Source of the DNA: Muribaculaceae bacterium
GTDB lineage: Bacteria; Bacteroidota; Bacteroidia; Bacteroidales; Muribaculaceae
DNA: 64,000 nucleotides
Direction of reading: 5' to 3'
Assembly: GCA_017621055.1 (NCBI GenBank)
Contig: JAGATX010000028.1
Span: 1 to 64,000 of the forward strand
Shown here: positions 44,601 to 52,463 of the stretch, one piece after another
How positions within the stretch are numbered: the first letter of the stretch is position 1
Layout: every line of letters starts with the position of its first letter
Made by a program: the position numbers and the translations under genes
Notes under the pieces: generated by a model
Told to the model about the DNA's origin: nothing
The model's database searches: none
What the model saw: only the letters and a program-made list of their open reading frames with translations

Positions 44601-47600
44601 GTGGCGCTGTTGTTGCGCACGCCGATGAGCACCACGCGCACATCGCTCAGCGACGGGTTGCCCATCACTGCCATGCGGTTGCGCTCGTTGTCGGGGTCGC
44701 GGCCGGTGAAAAGAGTGCCGAATCCCACGCCGTCGGCGCCGTCGCGCTTGGCGCGGTTGCGTTCCTGCTTTAGGGCCACCAGCGACTGCAGGTCGAAGTT
44801 CAGATAGTTGCTCTCGGGCCATACGGCTCGGCGTGCCGCTTCGTTATAGCGGTCATAGTGGTCGTGAGGCGTCAGGGTGAGGGGCACTTCATATTCGTAG
44901 AAGTTAGCCTTGACGTCGGAGCCGAGACGAATGAACACCGACAGGTCGCCGGAGCGCAGCGCCGTATTGTTCTCGATGAGGCTTTCGGCGTGGACCCACA
45001 TCTGCATGCGTTTGTAGTTGCGGAGGTCCAGCTGAGTGTTGCGATATACTGCGCGGGCATCGCCTGCGTTGAGGTCCAGGACTTTCAGCGACATCGACTG
45101 CTCGTTGAGCTGGGTGATCTGGCTTTGGCCGGGGTCGGTGATGCGCGTCACGCCGGGGGGCAGCACGTAGTTCACCGGTTCGCGGTCGGCATTCTCCTCG
45201 ATGTTCACCACCGATACGTCGAGAGTACCTTCGGCGGGTGCGTCGCCGCGGTTGTTGAGGTTGAAATCGTATGTGCGCCATTCACCGCGAACAAGTTCGA
45301 GGGTGGCGAAGCGCAGGTGGGTGGTGTGCCTGAAACCCGTCAGGAACATGCGCGCAAAGCGTATGGTGGAGAAATCGCTGATGGAGCCTACCACGCGCTC
45401 GGGGTCGTTGAGTGGTATCTTGAACTGGTACCACTCCACTTCGAGATTATTGCCGTCGCGCGTGGGCACGAGGCTCACCTGCTTGTCGGTGATATAGTTA
45501 CGCCCGACCACAAGGTCCTCGGGACGGATGGACACCTTGTACTGGAAGTAACGTTCGTATTCGTTGAGGGTGTTGTCCTGGTTTATGTCCTCGACGTCGG
45601 GCACGGCGCGGCTGCTCTGATAGAGAGGGTCGTCGGCGTCTTCGGGCGAAAGACTGTTGCCTTCCACACCGTTGTAGCGCTTGTAACGCTCGAGAATGCC
45701 GAGACGCTGGTCGTCGTAGTCGTAGCCGCGGTAGAAGTGATAGTTGTCGCCGGCCGGGTCGTTGAGCGGCGAGAAGGGGTCGGCCTCCATGGCCGCTATG
45801 GTTTCGGGCGAAAGCCGGCGGCGCAACCCCTCCAGAAAGTTCTGATATGAGGGGAAAACGAATTCGTCGGCGTTAGGCAGACCATCCAGACCTACGTCCT
45901 GCACCTTGCGGGCGCCGGTGGCGTTGTCGAAGGAATAAGTCAGCGAATTCTGCGTGGACACCCGGCCCCATTCGGTCTCGGTGAGGTACTGGTCGTTGCC
46001 GTCGTAGGGTATGCCGTTCTCGTAGCTCTTCAGTCCGTCCTTGAGGATGTCCTCGCTGATCTCGCCGAGGTTGATGTATAGGTCGCCGCCCTCGTAATTG
46101 GGGTTTTCGGGATCGAGGAAGGGGTTCAGGAGCCAGAACTGGATGTATTCTATGTTGCTTTGCTCGAAGTTGGTGTTGTCGAGGCGCCGCATGATGCCGC
46201 CCCATCGTTTTTCGGGGTTGAGCAGCGTGCCGTCGGCGTCGATACCGTCGGCGTCGAGGTTGTAGGGGCCGCGTTCGTTGGGGTAGTAGCTCAGGTTGAG
46301 CGTCTGTATGTTCGGCGTCTCGCCGTAGCCGATCTCGCGACCGGGGAAAATCTCGCGCGAGGTCACTTCGCGCACGTAGGGGTTGGAGAGCTGTTTGAGG
46401 TCACCCTTGATGTAGCCGGGGCACATCGACGAGTTGCGCTGGGTGAACAGGCGGTCGATGTAGTACCAGTTGAGGAGTGCGCGGTTTTTGCCGTAGGCCA
46501 CGTTGTTGCTCAGCGCCGCCTCGGGGAAGAGAGCGTTTGGTCCGGATTCATAGGGTGTGGAGGCCAGGAACCACGAGTATGGCGAGCGCAGGTCGATGCC
46601 GGTCTGTGTGCTCTCGAAGTCGTCGACATAACTGGAACCTTTGTTGGAGCCGCTTTTCTGGGCGTGGGGCAGCAGGCGTGCCACTTCGGCGGTGAACGAC
46701 AGGCGCGAGGGTGCCGTGGCGTTGACTGTCGGTATGCGGTTGAGCAGGTTGGTGAGCCACATGAACTCGCCGTTGTAGCTCAGGTTGAAGCCCAGCATGG
46801 AGTTGTTGACGGTCTCGTCGCCGATATTCACCTTCTCTATCAGCGCTTTTTCGGAGAAATGCAGGATTGTGGCGCCGAAGTTGAGGCGTTTGTTGAGTTT
46901 ATACTGCAGGTCGAGGCCAAGCAGGGTTTTGCGCTGGGTGGAGAACATGCTCTGGTTCTCGAGGGTTACGCTGATGCTCTGTCCCGAGTCTATGATGCTC
47001 TGGTTGGTGATGGTGACGATACCCATGGCATAGTCCACGGTGTAGTCGCTGTTTTCGGTGAGACGCACGCCGCCGGCCATGACTATCACGGAGCCGCGCG
47101 GCACGTTCATGGCGTTGAGACGTATCTGCGAGCCCGACGACGCCTGATATTCGCCCGTGAGGATGAATTTGTTCTTGTCGGCATACTGGCGCGCGACGAC
47201 CAGAGTGGAGTCGTAGAGTTCCTGATAGACATACTGCCGCGCAAGGGCTTCATTGCCTATTTTTTGTGCCAGATGACGGCCGAAGGGCTCCACGACCGGA
47301 AAGATGACCTTGCCGGTGGCGCTCTGGATGGTGTAGCCCTCGATATAGTCGAAGAAACCGTCCGGGTTGCCCTGCTCGTTGGAGTCTATGCGGTCCAGGT
47401 TCATGACCTGCAGCAGGCTCTGGTTGTTGAGGCCCGGAACCGGAAGGTAGTTTATCTGCGTGCCGGTGGTGTCGGACAGATATTTGATGTTGAGTTTGAA
47501 CTTGGCTTTCTGAATCTGATAGCCGCCGAGGGAGTACACGTTTTTCATCATCAGGTGCCACATCGGCAGCGACGGCGACACCGTGGTGCCTTTCAGCATC

Positions 47601-49135
47601 TTGACGTAGAGGTTCTGATCAGTGGAGGTGATGTCGCCCGAGAATTCGCCGACCTGATAGACCTGGCCGTTGTAGGTGTACTCGTAGGCAACGGCCAGCA
47701 CCTCGTCGCTGTTGAGGGTGCTGCGCAGCGATATGTATCCGAGCGTGGCGTTGAGAGTATATTCCGAAGAGCTGAGCAGGCGTGCGCTTTCCACTTTCTC
47801 ATAGTCGCGGCCACCCTCGATGCCGTAGGCGCCCAGAGGCGCCAGCGCCTGCGTGACTTCGTTGATGTATCGAGCGCCGGGATAGTCGGCCTTGATTGTC
47901 GCCAGCAAGTTGTTCGAGGCATTGGCCGGATTTGGCAGCGACGCGTTGGGCTGCCAGTAGTCGTTGCCCAGGTCGGTATTCTCGCCCAGATCCATGAATG
48001 CCACAAGATTGCGGCTTTGCTCGTAGCGCCCGCTTTTGTTTGTGACCCACACCTCGATACGGGTGATGTTCACGCCCGACGATACATATGGCAGCCGGGA
48101 ACAGAACTGGTCGTAATTGTTATAGAAGAACTGCGATAGGAAATAGTGGCGGTTGGCATCGTATTCGTCGACATTCACCGTAAAATCGGTGGTCTGAGCG
48201 CCGCCCCGCGTGTTGACGCTGCGCGACTCCGAATTTTGCTGCGACACTATGGCCGTGGCCGTCAGACGCCCGAACTGCAGTTTGGTTTTTATGCCGAACA
48301 GGGCGGCGGCGCCGCGGATGAGCGACGAACCGGTGGTGAGCGACACGTTGCCGGCCTCTATGAGCTGGACGATATCGTCCTCCTTGCCTTCGTAACTGAG
48401 TTTGAGGTTCTTGGAGTCAAAATCGAAGGTGGCGTCCGTGTTATAGGTCATGTTGAAGTGCATGCGGTCGCCCACGCTCGCAGCTATTGTGGCCTGTATC
48501 TTTTGGTCGAAGTCGAAGTATGTCTTGCGGCGCGCGCTCAGCGACAGTGCCGGATTGTCGGTCTTGTTGCTCTTGATACCCATCGACACCTGCACGGAAC
48601 CTTGTGTGCGCAGCGATACGCCGCCCGGGCCGAAGATTTTCTCCAGCGGGCCCAGGGCAAAATTCATGTCGAAGATATTGAAAGGCTTTTTGTCGCGGCC
48701 TTCCACAAGCTCCATGTTTCGCTCGCGGTAGTACTGCTGCATGGAGCGGCGCAGCTGCCAGTTTTCGTACTGCGAGGGCGTGAGCATGAAGGGTGTGGCT
48801 ATGTCGGTGTCGCCCAGGCGCGTGTGGACTATATACATGCCCGTGGCAGGGTCGTAGTCGGCCACGGTGGTGATGTTGCCGGGGGTGGCAAGGTCGTAGG
48901 CAAGCTCCGACGCCAGCAGTTCCTGATAGTTTGTGGGTACTGTCGGCCCTATGGGCATGGGCAGCGGCGTGCTGTCGGCGGGAGCGGGTGGCGCAGGGTA
49001 CCCCGAGGGTGCCGGACGTGTTATTTCCGGCGTGCGATATTGCGCGACGGCGGGTACACAGAAAGCCACGACAGCGATAATCACTGCCGCTGCCAATCGT
49101 AACGTGCGTATTGTCAGCTCGTAGGCTTTTTCCAT
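41693..49135 (-). CDS. sprA: SprA, outer-membrane channel of type IX secretion
   Basis: 2480 residues, the size of known SprA proteins. SprA is a very large beta-barrel that forms the T9SS translocon (and supports gliding in flavobacteria). Signal peptide at the ATG at 49135 (LAAAVIIAVVAFCVPAVAQ). Characteristic stretches occur in order: SLRTQGSVQVSMGIKSN, DRMHFNMTYNTDATFDFDSK, YVDDFESTQTGIDLRSPYSW, then a long region of barrel strands to the Ala-Arg end. About 55 more codons upstream are open but lie in a repeat-rich spacer and lack a signal peptide. It appears to be monocistronic. The rest of the T9SS genes are not in the window. Confidence 0.93.
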   Translation of the reverse strand: MEKAYELTIRTLRLAAAVIIAVVAFCVPAVAQYRTPEITRPAPSGYPAPPAPADSTPLPMPIGPTVPTNYQELLASELAYDLATPGNITTVADYDPATGMYIVHTRLGDTDIATPFMLTPSQYENWQLRRSMQQYYRERNMELVEGRDKKPFNIFDMNFALGPLEKIFGPGGVSLRTQGSVQVSMGIKSNKTDNPALSLSARRKTYFDFDQKIQATIAASVGDRMHFNMTYNTDATFDFDSKNLKLSYEGKEDDIVQLIEAGNVSLTTGSSLIRGAAALFGIKTKLQFGRLTATAIVSQQNSESRSVNTRGGAQTTDFTVNVDEYDANRHYFLSQFFYNNYDQFCSRLPYVSSGVNITRIEVWVTNKSGRYEQSRNLVAFMDLGENTDLGNDYWQPNASLPNPANASNNLLATIKADYPGARYINEVTQALAPLGAYGIEGGRDYEKVESARLLSSSEYTLNATLGYISLRSTLNSDEVLAVAYEYTYNGQVYQVGEFSGDITSTDQNLYVKMLKGTTVSPSLPMWHLMMKNVYSLGGYQIQKAKFKLNIKYLSDTTGTQINYLPVPGLNNQSLLQVMNLDRIDSNEQGNPDGFFDYIEGYTIQSATGKVIFPVVEPFGRHLAQKIGNEALARQYVYQELYDSTLVVARQYADKNKFILTGEYQASSGSQIRLNAMNVPRGSVIVMAGGVRLTENSDYTVDYAMGIVTITNQSIIDSGQSISVTLENQSMFSTQRKTLLGLDLQYKLNKRLNFGATILHFSEKALIEKVNIGDETVNNSMLGFNLSYNGEFMWLTNLLNRIPTVNATAPSRLSFTAEVARLLPHAQKSGSNKGSSYVDDFESTQTGIDLRSPYSWFLASTPYESGPNALFPEAALSNNVAYGKNRALLNWYYIDRLFTQRNSSMCPGYIKGDLKQLSNPYVREVTSREIFPGREIGYGETPNIQTLNLSYYPNERGPYNLDADGIDADGTLLNPEKRWGGIMRRLDNTNFEQSNIEYIQFWLLNPFLDPENPNYEGGDLYINLGEISEDILKDGLKSYENGIPYDGNDQYLTETEWGRVSTQNSLTYSFDNATGARKVQDVGLDGLPNADEFVFPSYQNFLEGLRRRLSPETIAAMEADPFSPLNDPAGDNYHFYRGYDYDDQRLGILERYKRYNGVEGNSLSPEDADDPLYQSSRAVPDVEDINQDNTLNEYERYFQYKVSIRPEDLVVGRNYITDKQVSLVPTRDGNNLEVEWYQFKIPLNDPERVVGSISDFSTIRFARMFLTGFRHTTHLRFATLELVRGEWRTYDFNLNNRGDAPAEGTLDVSVVNIEENADREPVNYVLPPGVTRITDPGQSQITQLNEQSMSLKVLDLNAGDARAVYRNTQLDLRNYKRMQMWVHAESLIENNTALRSGDLSVFIRLGSDVKANFYEYEVPLTLTPHDHYDRYNEAARRAVWPESNYLNFDLQSLVALKQERNRAKRDGADGVGFGTLFTGRDPDNERNRMAVMGNPSLSDVRVVLIGVRNNSATVKDGIVWVNELKVTDFNESGGWAAKANATLSMSDVATLNLGAHIETAGFGGVDQSLNERRLDDYQQFNVAVQADLGRFLPEGAKLRAPIYYSRTEEKTSPKYNPLDQDVLLHDALDDCGTDAERDSIRAYAEEHSRIENFSISGLKFDVRSRRPMPWDPANFTFNFSFTRQHRTNPTTEYENNNDYRGSLGYSYTPYIKPFKPFKSLKSKNKNARFLKDWELQWLPNNISFLTTMHRTYYEEQTRSETDVMFQLPVSVSKNWTWDRQLSINWNLTKSLSLSFNSNTAARIEETVGAVNRRLFPDEYREWKDTVWSSILSMGTPWNYNQTFTAQYKAPFSKLAFADWLTANLSYNATYRWDRGATVDGVSMGNSIASQSTWNGDARINFETIYNKVPLFKNVTKRFANTRPTNTPPKKAKKFERTLRLNADSSLVIRHNLRNKKVKVTAKKPDGTPFAIRFRPIDANSVEVTTRGDDNLKFTVIEVLKDERTLWQNVGEYALRLVLSPRNVSVRYRRNNSLSLPLFQPEIGNIFGQSKSYGPMAPGLDFAFGFAGESYINKALERGWLITDDGQTSPAIFSRGTELNIECNFELFKGFKVQLTFNRTDNRNRQIQFMYADMPTAYSGTYTKTHCAIATALRGSSADNGYNSEAFNQFLANIPEVRDRVEAQYHGLSYPTTGFLGSLPQAGRPYDPAVGTIPETSSDVLIPAFVAAYTGRSAAAQTLSPFPDFSDVLPNWRITYDGFINLGNMRNIFKTFTVNHAYQCTYTVGSYSSYLNWVSASGDLGFTLDEATGTPVPSSPFNISSVAITERFAPLIGVNVTLKNDLKITTEYRDQRTLTLNSAAGQVVEAQQKGITVGLGYKIIGFNTVLKMRGSQQGISNDLTLNGNFSFAHNQALIRRIEGNYTQPTSGTNTINFNFTASYILSKALTMSVYFDHQVNSPIVTTSSYPTTSTSYGVSFNLNLAR

Positions 49136-49190
49136 GTGCAGGCGCCCTTGGGGTGGACACCGTATTAGTAACGCTGCAACACCCTCCTTT

Positions 49191-49237
49191 ATTATATAAT
49201 GCATAATGCATAATGAGTAATGCGCGATGCGCAATGC
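49191..49237. repeat. Low-complexity intergenic repeat (ATAATGC units)
   Basis: Units ATAATGC/TAATGAG/GCGATGCGCAATGCG follow each other in the gap between sprA and the higBA locus. No clean inverted repeat or coding frame. Confidence 0.5.
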
Positions 49238-49262
49238 GAGATAGGGCTGCAACAAATCGATT

Positions 49263-49276
49263 TCACAAAATTGTGA
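49263..49276. promoter_or_regulatory. Palindrome upstream of higBA, candidate HigA operator
   Basis: TCACAA-AA-TTGTGA, perfect 6-bp arms, overlapping the TTG at 49271-49273 that would be the -33 box. HigA-type antitoxins repress their own promoter by binding such sites. Confidence 0.5.
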
Positions 49277-49302
49277 AGTTCGCAAAACTTTTTGTATCAT
49301 TG
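49271..49302 (+). promoter_or_regulatory. Promoter of higBA
   Basis: TTG (49271-49273), 21 bases, TATCATTG (49295-49302, one mismatch to TAnnTTTG). ATG follows 18 bases later. Confidence 0.5.
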
Positions 49303-49320
49303 CGGAGTAATATAATTAAT

Positions 49321-49506
49321 ATGGTTGTCGAATTCGGTGAGGATTATCTTAAAGAACTTTATGTTCATGGTGAGAGTAGTGATAAGAAACATCGCTATAT
49401 GCTCGACGTAATCAAGCGATATAAAAGGGCGGTAGATTATTTAAAATGGGCCTCCCGCAAGGAGGACCTCTTTCGCTTAAATTCATTGAATTCTGAAGCG
49501 TTGTAA
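49321..49506 (+). pseudogene. higB: Truncated HigB/RelE-family toxin remnant
   Basis: 61 codons encode the N-terminal half of a RelE/HigB-type mRNA interferase (VVEFGEDYLKELYVHGESS, DKKHRYMLDVIKRYKRAVDYLKWA, EDLFRLNSLNSEAL). Intact relatives are about 100-110 residues and continue with the strands bearing catalytic residues and end near ELSNHYD. Here a TAA follows EAL; the same frame then reads Gly-Asp-His-Tyr-Asp and TGA, as if the toxin's last codons were still present after loss of the middle. It should be inactive. It lies directly before the intact antitoxin gene. Confidence 0.75.
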
Positions 49507-49516
49507 GGTGATCATT

Positions 49517-49870
49517 ATGATTGATATGATTACATTGCCTGACGTTTCCCCCGATATGATAGCAAACAATCTCGCGCCGTTCGAACCTACACATCCCGGT
49601 GAGATTATCAAAGATGAACTTGAGGCGCGACAAATCACACAAGCCCGACTTGCCGAGAGCATAGGGGTCAGTGCGTCGCTTGTCAATGAAATTATCAGAG
49701 GGAAGAGGGGCATCGGTACCGAAATGGCACTTCTGCTCGAGGCTGCAATTGATTTGCCTGCCGATATGTTGCTGAATCTGCAGAACGCATACAACAAGCA
49801 GGTTGCAAAATCTGATGTTTCGTTTATGCAACGCCTTTCAGCAATCCGCAACATAGCGGCAATGCTTTAA
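49517..49870 (+). CDS. higA: HigA-family antitoxin (XRE-type)
   Basis: 117 residues. Helix-turn-helix in FEPTHPGEIIKDELEARQITQARLAESIGVSASLVNEIIRGKR, the HigA/VapI signature (HPGEIIKDEL), followed by a helical dimer part that ends RLSAIRNIAAML. It would bind toxin and repress the operon. The start at 49517 matches other HigA N-termini; GTG at 49508 is open too. The antitoxin is intact though its toxin partner is truncated. Confidence 0.88.
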   Translation: MIDMITLPDVSPDMIANNLAPFEPTHPGEIIKDELEARQITQARLAESIGVSASLVNEIIRGKRGIGTEMALLLEAAIDLPADMLLNLQNAYNKQVAKSDVSFMQRLSAIRNIAAML

Positions 49871-49891
49871 CCCGATATGCTTTGGCTTTTT

Positions 49892-49923
49892 TTTGCGTGA
49901 GTGCGGCAAATTCGCTATCTTTG
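49892..49923 (+). promoter_or_regulatory. Promoter of the TPR/PD40 gene
   Basis: TTTG (49892-49895), 20 bases, TATCTTTG (49916-49923). It places the mRNA start after an open-frame ATG at 49893, so the ATG at 49944 is the real start. Confidence 0.75.
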
Positions 49924-49943
49924 CGTTGCAAACAGACAGTGAA

Positions 49944-51371
49944 ATGAGAACTACGCTCCGCAATATAGCAATCGCCATAGCCACAGCTCTTTCGGTGGCT
50001 GCCACTGCAGCGCCCATCGACGAGGCGCGCCGTCTCTACGACGAAGGCGCCTATACCGAGGCGCTCGATGTGCTGGAAGGCATAGTGCGCCGCACGCCGC
50101 GCGACGGCACCGCCAACTACTATCTCGGCGCAACCCTCATGGCGCTGGGACGCAGCGACGAGGCTGCCGCGCCCCTCGAGAAGGCTCGTGCACGCGGCGT
50201 TACCGATGCCTACGGCCTCCTTGCCACCATCGCCCTCGACAATTACGACCCATCCGCCGCAGTGGAGCACATCGACGGCTGGCGCGAACGCCTGCGCCGC
50301 AACCGCAAACCCGAACCCGACGCTCTCGAAGAGCTCAGCAGCCGTGCCGTGAGGATGCGCAACATGCTGGAGCGCGTAGAAGCCATCGAGGTCATCGACA
50401 GCATAGCCGTCGACCGTTCGCGTTTCTTCGAAGTCTACAGGCTGTCGGCCGAGAGCGGCAGAATATTGCCGCCGGCGGCGGTAGGTCGTGCCCTGGGCCG
50501 CGACACCGAGGCTGCATCGGTGGCATTCATGCCGCAGAGCCGTACAGAGATGCTGTGGGCCGAGGCCGACAGCGCCGGCACACTCACACTCTACGGCGCC
50601 GGCATCCTCGATGATGGCTCACCCGACCATCCTGCGCCGCTGGCAGGGCTCGACGGCACGGGCGAAAGCTGCGACTATCCCTTTCTTATGGCCGACGGTC
50701 AGACCCTCTACTTCGCCTCGTGCGGCGAAGGATCGCTCGGCGGATATGATATCTTCATGACGCGGCGCGATGACGACGGCTCATATATGCAGCCGCAGAA
50801 CATAGGCATGCCCTATAACTCGCCCGCCGACGACTACATGCTTGCCATCGACGAAATCAGCGGCCTGGGCTGGTGGGCCACCGACCGAAACAATCTCGGC
50901 GACTCGCTGACGGTGTATGTCTTCATCCCGTCGGCCGTGCGTGTCAATGTCGACCCCGACTCCCCCGACATAGCGCCGCTGGCACGCCTCGCCGACATAG
51001 GACTCACTCTTCGCGAGGGCACCGACGCCCGCGCCGAGCTTGACCGCCGGCTGGCACTTGTCCATGACGACGCAGACGATGCTCCTCGTTCCTGCGCCCT
51101 CTTCACCCTTGACCTCGGCGACGGCCGCGTGCTTACATCGCTCTCCGACTTCAGCAACAGCGCCGCCCGCTCCGCTATGACCGAATATCTCGGCACCGAA
51201 GGGCGGTTGCGCTCACACCTTGCCGCCGAAGAAGCCCTGCGCAACCGCTACCGCCGCGGCGACCGCTCTGTCGCCGCCGCTATCTCCGACAGCGAAGCCG
51301 AAACCTCACGGCTGCGCGCCGCCGCCCTCGCCCAGCGCAACAACGCCATCCGCCTCGAACGCAGCCATTAG
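49944..51371 (+). CDS. Periplasmic TPR and PD40 beta-propeller protein
   Basis: 475 residues. Signal peptide (RNIAIAIATALSVAATAA). TPR-like helices at ~22-130 (EARRLYDEGAYTEALDVL, GTANYYLGATLMALGR). PD40/WD40-like repeats in the middle (DYPFLMADGQTLYFASCGEGSLGGYDIFMTR, where the family has PfvspDGktLYFaS). The C-terminal ~100 residues are helical and charged. TPR plus PD40 recalls T9SS protein PorE and other peptidoglycan-linked envelope proteins, but an OmpA domain is missing. It is divergent from sprA across the higBA locus; a link to secretion is speculative. Confidence 0.65.
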   Translation: MRTTLRNIAIAIATALSVAATAAPIDEARRLYDEGAYTEALDVLEGIVRRTPRDGTANYYLGATLMALGRSDEAAAPLEKARARGVTDAYGLLATIALDNYDPSAAVEHIDGWRERLRRNRKPEPDALEELSSRAVRMRNMLERVEAIEVIDSIAVDRSRFFEVYRLSAESGRILPPAAVGRALGRDTEAASVAFMPQSRTEMLWAEADSAGTLTLYGAGILDDGSPDHPAPLAGLDGTGESCDYPFLMADGQTLYFASCGEGSLGGYDIFMTRRDDDGSYMQPQNIGMPYNSPADDYMLAIDEISGLGWWATDRNNLGDSLTVYVFIPSAVRVNVDPDSPDIAPLARLADIGLTLREGTDARAELDRRLALVHDDADDAPRSCALFTLDLGDGRVLTSLSDFSNSAARSAMTEYLGTEGRLRSHLAAEEALRNRYRRGDRSVAAAISDSEAETSRLRAAALAQRNNAIRLERSH

Positions 51372-51434
51372 GACCGCATCCTGAAAATCCCTCCATCATC
51401 TTGAATACATCATCATTATCCCCAAAACCTGCAA

Positions 51435-52427
51435 ATGGACCAATCTCAAATCCTTATCATCGTTATAGTCGGCGTGGCTCTGCTTCTGCTGATACTGTTT
51501 TTCTATTATTGTCCGTTTTTCCTGTGGTTCTCGGCGCGGGTGAGCGGTGTGCGTGTATCGCTGCTGCAACTCGTGCTCATGCGCATACGCCAGGTGCCTC
51601 CTGGCGTCATTGTCCGCGCCCTCATCGAGGCCCACAAGGCCGGTCTTAAGGATGTTACGCGCGACGACCTCGAGGCCCACTATCTTGCCGGCGGCAATGT
51701 GGAGCGCGTGGTCCACGCCCTTGTGTCTGCATCGAAAGCCAACATCGACCTGGGCTTCAAGATGGCCACGGCCATTGACCTTGCCGGGCGCGACGTGTTC
51801 CAGGCTGTGCAGATGAGCGTAAATCCCAAGGTCATAGACACACCGCCGGTCACCGCCGTTGCCAAGGACGGCATACAGCTCATTGCCAAAGCCCGCGTGA
51901 CTGTGCGCGCGAATATTCGCCAGCTCGTGGGCGGTGCCGGTGAGGACACCGTGCTTGCCCGCGTAGGCGAGGGTATTGTCTCCAGCATCGGTTCGTCGGA
52001 AAGCCACAAGCAGGTGCTCGAAAATCCCGATTCCATATCCAAACTTGTGCTTCGCAAGGGTCTCGACTCGGGCACGGCATTCGAAATACTGAGTATAGAC
52101 ATCGCCGACATCGACATAGGCCGCAACATCGGCGCCGCCCTGCAGATCGATCAGGCACAGGCCGACAAGAACATCGCCCAGGCCAAGGCCGAGGAACGCC
52201 GCGCAATGGCAATTGCTCGCGAGCAGGAAATGAAGGCACTGGCGCAGGAGGCACGCGCAAAGGTCATCGAGGCCGAGGCAGAGCTCCCCAAGGCCATGGC
52301 GCAGGCCCTCGCTTCGGGCAATCTCGGCGTGATGGACTATTACAAACTCAAGAACATCGAGGCCGACACCAATATGCGCGACAGTTTTGGTCAGGTCCCG
52401 GCCTCTGACGATCAGATTAATGCATAA
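51435..52427 (+). CDS. floA: Flotillin-like FloA protein
   Basis: 330 residues. N-terminal membrane helix (~6-30) then an SPFH-type domain ([34 protein letters not shown]) and a helical heptad region rich in Ala/Glu ([21 protein letters not shown]) of the FloA/YqfA type. It organises membrane microdomains and helps assemble envelope complexes. It follows the TPR/PD40 gene by 63 bases; no nfeD partner is adjacent. Confidence 0.9.
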   Translation: MDQSQILIIVIVGVALLLLILFFYYCPFFLWFSARVSGVRVSLLQLVLMRIRQVPPGVIVRALIEAHKAGLKDVTRDDLEAHYLAGGNVERVVHALVSASKANIDLGFKMATAIDLAGRDVFQAVQMSVNPKVIDTPPVTAVAKDGIQLIAKARVTVRANIRQLVGGAGEDTVLARVGEGIVSSIGSSESHKQVLENPDSISKLVLRKGLDSGTAFEILSIDIADIDIGRNIGAALQIDQAQADKNIAQAKAEERRAMAIAREQEMKALAQEARAKVIEAEAELPKAMAQALASGNLGVMDYYKLKNIEADTNMRDSFGQVPASDDQINA

Positions 52428-52450
52428 TTTTCAATTTTCAATTTTCAATT
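52426..52450. repeat. Tandem AATTTTCA repeat
   Basis: Three copies of AATTTTCA follow the floA stop codon, in the 36-base gap before cstA. Similar in composition to the run at 816-851. Confidence 0.6.
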
Positions 52451-52463
52451 ATTTAAACCTCCC

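Noticed and set aside
46160-48139. Long open frame (659 codons) on the plus strand within sprA
   Set aside because: It is opposite to sprA, which has clear family motifs; the frame has no signal, domain or promoter and results from codon bias in GC-rich DNA.
49191-49237. Possible CRISPR-like repeat array
   Set aside because: Units are 7 bases long without spacers and no cas genes are present.
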